A DNA stretch of 64,000 nt. It comes from Leptospira mtsangambouensis (GTDB taxonomy: Bacteria > Spirochaetota > Leptospiria > Leptospirales > Leptospiraceae). Of this stretch, positions 58,502 to 64,000 are shown in pieces (position 1 is the stretch's first letter; each line of letters opens with the position of its first letter). Made by a program: the position numbers and the translations under genes. The DNA is taken from the NCBI RefSeq assembly GCF_004770475.1, contig NZ_RQHK01000017.1, forward strand, positions 1,054,001 to 1,118,000, given 5' to 3'. The notes beneath the pieces are model-generated. The model saw nothing but the letters and a program-made list of their open reading frames with translations, had not been told where the DNA came from and did no database searches.

Positions 58502-59116
58502 TTGAGAAAAAAATCATTTATATTGCTTGTAATTTTTTTTCCTTTTGTTTTTGAGTTTTGTTCTGTTTTTTATTCTTCCGAAAGACCTAAGTTGGATTTT
58601 TCAAAACATATCAAAGATAAATCATTAAGTTACGAATTAATAGGTTGGGATGATGAGGCTGACCGACGCAGAATTTCTTACATTCTTTCTGCTTTACAAT
58701 CCTCTGGAAAATTTACAGCTGTTCAGTACCAAAACCAAACCAAGGCAGATGCACATCTGCAAATCATTTTGGAGTCCAGTCCCAGATTTAAATTTTTTCT
58801 AGGGGAATCAACGGAGCCTGTTTCCTATTTACCGGAGAGAGATCCAATAAGGTTTGGTGCTTATTTGCTGAATCGTTTCCTTGCGATTAGTACTGTTTTT
58901 GTTATTCCAGATATCGATAGAGATGATGATTATTTGGTTTTTCGCCTAAGTAAAAAAGGGAAATTAGAAAAGGAATACCGGTACCCGATGGAGTCTTATC
59001 GAGTGTTTGGTTGGGTTTCTCTTCTACTGATGTGGGGTGATGATCGGAATGAATGGAAGACAATCCTTGCAGAAAAGGTATCAAAATTTTTAGGAGATGC
59101 TCAGGATGAACTGTAA
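58502..59116 (+). CDS. lipoprotein of an esterase/SDR operon
   Basis: 204 residues from a TTG at 58502 with a GAGGATAGG SD. The signal peptide MRKKSFILLVIFFPFVFEFC ends with Cys 20. The mature part has an alternating alpha/beta order (ADRRRISYILSALQSSGKF, ADAHLQIILESSP) and a hydrophobic centre. The general order of strands and helices resembles the next gene, so they may be distant paralogues. No known domain was recognised. It starts 15 bp after the AlkD-like gene. Confidence 0.7.
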   Translation: MRKKSFILLVIFFPFVFEFCSVFYSSERPKLDFSKHIKDKSLSYELIGWDDEADRRRISYILSALQSSGKFTAVQYQNQTKADAHLQIILESSPRFKFFLGESTEPVSYLPERDPIRFGAYLLNRFLAISTVFVIPDIDRDDDYLVFRLSKKGKLEKEYRYPMESYRVFGWVSLLLMWGDDRNEWKTILAEKVSKFLGDAQDEL

Positions 59117-59639
59117 ATCTCAATTTTTAAAGTTACTTTCGCTCTTTTGGCTTCTTTTGTTTTTAAATTGTGCCGCATTTCCTGATATTGTTACTTCCAA
59201 AGAACGTAAACTTTATTCGATACCAAAAGAAAAAGTAAGGTTTGTTTTTACTGGATTTTATCGTTATGAACAGGAACAAAAACAGATTCAAGATACCTTA
59301 CTCAAATCAGGCTTTCTTCAAGACCAAAACTCAAATTTAGAGTTAGAAGTGATTTTGCAAAAAAAAGATCCGGTATATCGATATTTATTAATCCATCGAC
59401 TGAATTTTGTTTTAACATTTTTATCTGGGGGACTTGTCCCTTCACATATTAGAACCGAACATACGCTTACGTTTCGTTATACGAATCTAGGTGTTTTTGT
59501 AAATGAGTCCGTGTATGATATGGGTATGGATCAGTGGAGAGGGATTCCTGTTATTTTACTAATGATCACACATTGGCCGAATCGAATTTATAAAGAACAA
59601 TTGATTGATGCTACTAAGTTGGAGATAAAAGAAATATGA
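59106..59639 (+). CDS. lipoprotein, distant paralogue of the preceding gene
   Basis: 177 residues from the ATG at 59106, which has AGGAG at the ideal distance (the ATG at 59097 is too close to it). The signal (MNCKSQFLKLLSLFWLLLFL then NC) has Cys 22. The layout follows the preceding lipoprotein: a helix EQEQKQIQDTLLKSGF, a strand LELEVILQKK, a hydrophobic segment (LIHRLNFVLTFLSGGLVP), and a strand rich in Tyr/Phe. Its start overlaps the previous stop by 11 bp. Confidence 0.7.
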   Translation: MNCKSQFLKLLSLFWLLLFLNCAAFPDIVTSKERKLYSIPKEKVRFVFTGFYRYEQEQKQIQDTLLKSGFLQDQNSNLELEVILQKKDPVYRYLLIHRLNFVLTFLSGGLVPSHIRTEHTLTFRYTNLGVFVNESVYDMGMDQWRGIPVILLMITHWPNRIYKEQLIDATKLEIKEI

Positions 59640-60553
59640 AAAGTCTATATTTAGTTATTATATCTAGCTTTTTATTGGTTTCTTGTTTTGGATTGATTCG
59701 AAGACTAACACCCAATGAAAAAATAGATTCATTTGATATCCAAGATAAAAAAAGAACCTATATAGTTCATTATCCTAAAAACTGGAATGGGTCGCCGATA
59801 CCATTGTTAGTTGCGTTGCATGGAAGATATGGGTCAGGATCAAGTATGATCAGACAAACTAAGTTAGATATTCTTTCCGATTCTAAAGGGTTTGTCGTTG
59901 TGTTTCCTGATGGTTACAAAAGAAGTTGGGCTGATGGAAGGGGGAATACCCCTGCGGATGAAGATCAGATCAACGATATAGTTTTTATCGAATCAATCGT
60001 AAAACGAATGATTGCTGAGGGTTCTGTTGATCCAAAAAAAGTATTTTTGGTGGGGCATTCCAATGGTGGCTTTATGGCCCAACGTCTTGCCGTTGAGAAA
60101 CCAAACTTATGGAAAGGAGTTGTAAGTGTGGCGGCCCAAATTTCAGTTTTCACACTCAAACGAAAAGCTGCACTAAAAACAAACCCTGTATCAGTAGGCA
60201 TTATTGCTGGGACTGAAGATCCACTTGTTCCATATAGTGGTGGTTATGTGAGAGATGGTGGAGAAATTTTATCCGTTGATGATTCTATATTGCGATGGAA
60301 AGAGTGGAACCAATGTTCTGACTCAGTTAACAAAAAATCAGAAACTTTCAAAGAAGATCTTAGCGAAATAAAAATTGATTTTTTTAGATATGAAAGTTGT
60401 ACAGAAGATAAAAAAGTTGGATTGATTCAATTAAATGGCCTTGGGCATAGTTGGCCAGGAGAAACACCAATGATTCCTTTTATCAATCAGGGAAAAACAA
60501 CAAAAGTCATTGATGGTTCCAAACTTGTTTGGGATTTTATGGAGAGTCTGTGA
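59636..60553 (+). CDS. exported polyhydroxybutyrate-depolymerase/LpqC-type esterase
   Basis: 305 residues. The signal (MKSLYLVIISSFLLVSC) carries a lipobox with Cys 17. The esterase D1-type alpha/beta hydrolase has the oxyanion string LLVALHGRYGSGS (about residues 59-71), the nucleophile elbow FLVGHSNGGFMAQRLA (Ser about 139), an Asp in GTEDPLVPYSGG (about 198), and the His in LNGLGHSWPGE (about 271). All triad residues are present. LpqC-family lipoproteins cleave feruloyl-type esters or short polyesters. The start overlaps the previous stop in ATGA. Confidence 0.83.
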   Translation: MKSLYLVIISSFLLVSCFGLIRRLTPNEKIDSFDIQDKKRTYIVHYPKNWNGSPIPLLVALHGRYGSGSSMIRQTKLDILSDSKGFVVVFPDGYKRSWADGRGNTPADEDQINDIVFIESIVKRMIAEGSVDPKKVFLVGHSNGGFMAQRLAVEKPNLWKGVVSVAAQISVFTLKRKAALKTNPVSVGIIAGTEDPLVPYSGGYVRDGGEILSVDDSILRWKEWNQCSDSVNKKSETFKEDLSEIKIDFFRYESCTEDKKVGLIQLNGLGHSWPGETPMIPFINQGKTTKVIDGSKLVWDFMESL

Positions 60554-61260
60554 CTGTTTCCAAAATAGCCTTGGTTACAGGGGCATCTCGAGGGATCGGA
60601 CTTGCCATTTCTCAGATGTTAGTTGGTATGGGATATTTTGTTTATGGAGTTTGCCGAAATCCAGAACAATGCAATTATAAAAATGAATCATTTCATCTGC
60701 TTTCATGTGATCTTTCGAAAGCAAAAGATATAGATCAACTTTTGGTTCATATTCTCAAAAAAAATGAAATCAATTTGTTGGTTCACTCTGCTGGTCTTGC
60801 ATATTTTGCCCCAGTTGAAGAATTGTCTTCTGAAAAAATTCGCGAGATGGTTAATGTTCATGTAACAGCTCCCATGCTACTTACAAGTCAACTAACACGA
60901 TTTTTGAAACAAAACCATGGACGAATTGTTTTTATTGGTTCTGTGGCAGGAAAAGAAATTTCACCTTGGGGGAACGTATATGCTTCTCTCAAAGCAGGGA
61001 TTCATCATTATGCAAGGGAGCTTTTTTCCGAATTACGTAAGTTTGGTGTGAAGGTTCATCTGGTTATACCTGATATCACAAAAACCGATTTTTATAATCA
61101 CTTAAATTTTGAACCGGATGAAGATCCGAAATCTTATTTATTGCCAGGACAAATTGCAGAAGTTATTCAAGAACTGGTTGCCGAGGATCGGCATTGGGTA
61201 GTTCCTGAAATTCAAATTTCGCCGGAACTATTTAAGATTAAACGTAAAAAACAGAATTAA
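60550..61260 (+). CDS. short-chain dehydrogenase/reductase
   Basis: 236 residues from a GTG at 60550 that overlaps the esterase stop (SD GGAGAG). The NAD(P) motif is TGASRGIG (about residues 10-17), NLLVHSAG follows, the catalytic Ser lies in VFIGSVAGKE (about 137), and the YxxxK pair in NVYASLKAG (about 149-153). It is a classical SDR of about 240 residues, with no signal peptide. It is the last gene of the operon with two lipoproteins and the esterase. The substrate is unknown. Confidence 0.87.
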   Translation: MTVSKIALVTGASRGIGLAISQMLVGMGYFVYGVCRNPEQCNYKNESFHLLSCDLSKAKDIDQLLVHILKKNEINLLVHSAGLAYFAPVEELSSEKIREMVNVHVTAPMLLTSQLTRFLKQNHGRIVFIGSVAGKEISPWGNVYASLKAGIHHYARELFSELRKFGVKVHLVIPDITKTDFYNHLNFEPDEDPKSYLLPGQIAEVIQELVAEDRHWVVPEIQISPELFKIKRKKQN

Positions 61261-61764
61261 TCATTCCCCAATAGGAGCAATATCGTCTGAGAACGGTTCC
61301 GGTTGGCTTCCTTCGTTATCATCTGAGTTTGTACCAGACGCTGGAATTACTTTTGCAATCATCGAATCTTCGTCTTGTTTCCGTTTGATGGCCCTGATTT
61401 TTCCATCGGTTTCATACAATCGTTCGATTACTTTTTTGAGTAATAAAAATAAAAATTCAGGACTTTCTTGGCTCATCTGAACAAAGGTGGTTCGGTTGAT
61501 GATTCCTAATTTTGCAGCTTCTGAAACAACAACAATTGATGCAGCTCTCGGACTATTATTGATAATAGCCATTTCACCAAAGAATTCACCCGGTAGGATA
61601 CTTCTTAGTTTTATATGTTTGCCTTCAATTTGTTTATAAATATCCAACTGTCCTTCAAACAAAAAGAACATGGCACCGTTCGAAGGAACTCCCTCTTTAA
61701 AGAGAACCTCCCCACGTTTTATATTGATCATACTTAGTTTTGCGAGAGATTCTTTAAGTCCCAT
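61261..61764 (-). CDS. stand-alone cyclic-nucleotide-binding protein
   Basis: 167 residues from the ATG at 61764 with a GGAG SD. One cNMP-binding domain (about residues 10-115) has the phosphate-binding cassette GEFFGEMAIINNSPRAASIV with its conserved Glu and Arg. A C-terminal acidic, disordered tail (SQPEPFSDDI) follows. No DNA-binding or enzymatic domain is present, so the protein acts by contact with a partner. It overlaps the upstream cNMP gene by 11 nt and is the last gene of the operon. Confidence 0.85.
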   Translation of the reverse strand: MGLKESLAKLSMINIKRGEVLFKEGVPSNGAMFFLFEGQLDIYKQIEGKHIKLRSILPGEFFGEMAIINNSPRAASIVVVSEAAKLGIINRTTFVQMSQESPEFLFLLLKKVIERLYETDGKIRAIKRKQDEDSMIAKVIPASGTNSDDNEGSQPEPFSDDIAPIGE

Positions 61765-62188
61765 CACTTGACTCCGTTAGATCTTTTAATCTTTGTTCTG
61801 CTTCAATTAAACGTTCAACGTATGTTTGTAGCAAAGCATATACAAACATTGGGTTTGAATTTGCAATGCGAGTTAAGTTCTGTTTATCAAGGATTCCGAG
61901 TTGAGCTCTGTCTGAATCAATAAAAACTGTCATCGCCCTTGGATGGCTTGAGATTAATGCGATCTCTCCGAAAAATTCGCCAGTGGAAAGTTTTCTTACT
62001 TCATGAAAATTTCCTTGGTCTGGTGCACCCATTCCAACAGAAAGAGAACCACTTAAGATGAAATACATCTTTTCGTTGGACGGTTCTCCTTCTCTTACAA
62101 TGATTTCTCCTCGTTTGAATGTCTTTGTAGGGACAGTATTCACGAAGTCAAAGATGTTGATTCGATTGTCTTTTTTAGGAATGGACAT
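61754..62188 (-). CDS. stand-alone cyclic-nucleotide-binding protein
   Basis: 144 residues; a single cNMP-binding domain with GEFFGEIALISSHPRAMTVF, where Glu and Arg for the ring phosphate are kept. The N-terminus (FDFVNTVPTKTFKRGEIIV) matches the start of this domain, and a short helix (ALLQTYVERLIEAEQRL) ends it. No output domain is present. The ATG overlaps the stop of the upstream ankyrin gene (TAATG). The paralogous gene follows directly. Confidence 0.85.
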   Translation of the reverse strand: MSIPKKDNRINIFDFVNTVPTKTFKRGEIIVREGEPSNEKMYFILSGSLSVGMGAPDQGNFHEVRKLSTGEFFGEIALISSHPRAMTVFIDSDRAQLGILDKQNLTRIANSNPMFVYALLQTYVERLIEAEQRLKDLTESSDGT

Positions 62189-64000
62189 TAAAGGCCGCGG
62201 TAAATCTCAATCAGTTCAGGTATTTTTTTATCCTCCGCATATTCCAGAGGAGACTTTCCCAATTTATCTTCTAGTTTAGAATCTCCGCCATTTAAAACGA
62301 AGACCCTCGCCAATTCCAAAATGGAATCACTTTTACCAGGATCAAACTGGAGTGCTAGTTCGGAAAGTATAGTTTTCCCTAATTTATCTTGTTGGTTTAA
62401 GTTCGCTCTTCTTTCTACTAGGAATAGTACTAGTTTCTTATAGTTTTCTGTTTGGTTATTATCTTTGGAAGATAAGAATTTTTGAATGGCCTTATGTAAT
62501 ACGGTCAGTCCGTTATTATCTGTTAGGTTGGGATCTGCACCTAATGTAATGAGTTGGGACATTGTTTCGATTCGATTTCGGTTGAGCGCAACGTGAAGAG
62601 CACTTAACCCTCGTTTGTTTTTAGTATTGGGGTTCACACCTTTACTGATCAATAACTTGATTGTTTCGTCAGAAAATTTTTGATCCTTTTTTTCAATGTC
62701 CAACTTACAAACGGTAGTGATTAAATTTTCGCCTTCTTCATTGAGTGATTGGAGATTGGCACCAGCGGATACCAAAAGTTTGAATCCTTCCGCATCTTTT
62801 CTTTCAATGGTTGAAAAAACTAGACTGGAACCGTCTTTTTGTTTATGGTTTGGGTCTGCTTTTTTTGATAAAAGGAATTTTGTGATAGGTAGCTGTTTGT
62901 TTTCTAAAGCTAAAGAAAGGGAAGTTTCTCCGGTTCTTTGGTTTTGAACATCAACAGGAACATTTTTTTTAAGTAACTCTTCTACAATTTTTAAGCCTGA
63001 CTTTCTAGAGGCCAAATGAATGGGCAAATAACCTGATGAATTTGGTGTTAAAACATCGGCATTTTTTTGGATTAATATTTCCGCAATTACCCATTTGGAA
63101 GTTTCAATAGATTCTTCGAGTGGAATTTTGTTAGAAGAGAGGGTTTGATTTGGATTTGCACCTGCATCTAAAACAAGTTTCAAAAGATTGGTGTCATTTT
63201 TTTGTAAGGCGATTTCAAATAAAGTTTTTCCAGTTAAGTTCTTGGAATCAACATTCAAACCTTTTTTTAAAAGTAAGTTAGTGACTGTTAGGTTTTTCTT
63301 TTCTACGGAATAAAAAAGCAGAGATTCTCCTTCAGGTGTTTTTGCATTGACATTTGCACCTCGATTCAAAAGAACTTCCACACCTTGTGTGAATCCTTTT
63401 TCAATCGCAAAAACAATGGGGCTGATGGACTTTGTGTCTTCCGTGTTAGGATTCCCATTGGAGTCCAAACTTAGATTTAATAATTTTATATTCCTTTGGT
63501 CAATGGCAACAAATACGGGAGTTCTTCCGGTTAAGTCAGGAAGATTGATATCAGCTCCATTTTGAAGAAGGTAAGTAATAGAATCCAGTTTTGATTTTTC
63601 AAAAGCTAAGTAAAGAGGGGACTTTCTTGGATTGTTTCTTAAATTTACATCAGCCTTACTTTCTACTAGTAACTTTTGTACTGCAAGATTTGATTTAAGT
63701 ATGGCCACATGTAGGGCAGTGTTCCCATCTGCATCATAAGCATTTAGATCGGCACCTTTTTCTACAATGGTTTTGATTTGGTTTGTGAAACGCGAGGTAA
63801 CAACGTAGTGTAATAATGTTTTGCCTGACAAATCTCTTCTGTTTAAATCGGCACCTTGATTCAGTAGAGTTTCAAATTGTTTTGGTTTGTTTTTTTCAAC
63901 GGCTAGGACAAGAAGTGTTTTTCCGGATTCGTCACTGGCATTGATGTCACCGCCGTTTGTGATGGCAGTTTCAAAATCTTTTGGATTTCCCTTTAGTAGA
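62188..64000 (-). CDS. long ankyrin-repeat protein (5' end outside window)
   Basis: The frame is open to the window edge at 64000, so only about 603 C-terminal residues are visible. The entire part is made of ankyrin repeats of 33-37 residues: core strings such as DGNTALHVAILKSNLAVQKLL, given here as GNTALHVAILKSNLAVQ, SPLYLAFEKSKLDSITYLL, GLSALHVALNRNRIETMS and GLTVLHKAIQKFL recur, about 16-17 times. The last repeat ends with LEYAEDKKIPELIE. Such arrays bind proteins. It is upstream of, and coupled to, the two cNMP-binding genes, suggesting a common complex. Whether the N-terminus has a signal peptide cannot be seen. Confidence 0.9.
   Translation of the reverse strand, partial: LLKGNPKDFETAITNGGDINASDESGKTLLVLAVEKNKPKQFETLLNQGADLNRRDLSGKTLLHYVVTSRFTNQIKTIVEKGADLNAYDADGNTALHVAILKSNLAVQKLLVESKADVNLRNNPRKSPLYLAFEKSKLDSITYLLQNGADINLPDLTGRTPVFVAIDQRNIKLLNLSLDSNGNPNTEDTKSISPIVFAIEKGFTQGVEVLLNRGANVNAKTPEGESLLFYSVEKKNLTVTNLLLKKGLNVDSKNLTGKTLFEIALQKNDTNLLKLVLDAGANPNQTLSSNKIPLEESIETSKWVIAEILIQKNADVLTPNSSGYLPIHLASRKSGLKIVEELLKKNVPVDVQNQRTGETSLSLALENKQLPITKFLLSKKADPNHKQKDGSSLVFSTIERKDAEGFKLLVSAGANLQSLNEEGENLITTVCKLDIEKKDQKFSDETIKLLISKGVNPNTKNKRGLSALHVALNRNRIETMSQLITLGADPNLTDNNGLTVLHKAIQKFLSSKDNNQTENYKKLVLFLVERRANLNQQDKLGKTILSELALQFDPGKSDSILELARVFVLNGGDSKLEDKLGKSPLEYAEDKKIPELIEIYRGL

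Overview
The window is a chromosomal segment of a spirochaete, almost certainly Leptospira and probably a saprophytic or environmental species. This rests on the low GC content (roughly 35-40 percent by eye), an FliD gene, PAS-type chemoreceptors, the DUF1554-type Leptospira lipoproteins, many small lipoproteins with leptospiral lipoboxes ending in Ser-Cys, and a heavy two-component and cyclic-nucleotide repertoire. No rRNA, tRNA, insertion sequence, prophage or CRISPR array was recognised. Species-level assignment cannot be made from the sequence alone.

Layout. 1-2157: the end of a DUF455 ferritin-like gene, a small c-type cytochrome and a porin. 2245-9809, minus strand: a heavy-metal RND efflux operon (TolC-type outer membrane factor, adaptor, an unknown envelope protein, CzcA-type pump), preceded by two small exported proteins. 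9918-16604: FAD-linked oxidase, polyphosphate kinase, FliD plus an unknown partner gene. 16698-19791: HAD hydrolase, methyltransferase, dapF, and an MNT nucleotidyltransferase next to the wreck of its HEPN toxin partner. 19969-26910: acyltransferase, lipoproteins, adenylate cyclase, GPH-type symporter, PP2C phosphatase. 27205-32471: PAS chemoreceptor, a frameshifted OsmC-family gene, and a thiolase/3-hydroxyacyl-CoA dehydrogenase pair.

32540-33045 is a GC-rich, hairpin-rich island with no credible protein gene. It ends in a rho-independent terminator that reads on the plus strand. It is the best candidate here for an undescribed element, either a structured RNA or a structured repeat. 33849-37545 is a lipoprotein cluster made by local duplication and recombination, with an SGNH hydrolase inside it. 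37619-41991 holds a Dus enzyme, a ThDP enzyme and an FAD dehydrogenase.

42696-54990 carries a second PAS chemoreceptor, large envelope proteins, an FMN reductase/AraC pair, two DUF1554 lipoproteins, and a compact operon (flavodoxin-fold reductase, alpha/beta hydrolase, PadR regulator) with two perfect palindromes in its promoter. 55041-61260 holds a substrate-binding-protein/histidine-kinase fusion, an AlkD-type HEAT protein, a lipoprotein/esterase/SDR operon. 61261-64000, minus strand, is an operon of a long ankyrin-repeat protein (running off the window) and two stand-alone cyclic-nucleotide-binding proteins. These could be receivers for the cAMP made by the class III cyclase at 22059-23630, which is an inference.
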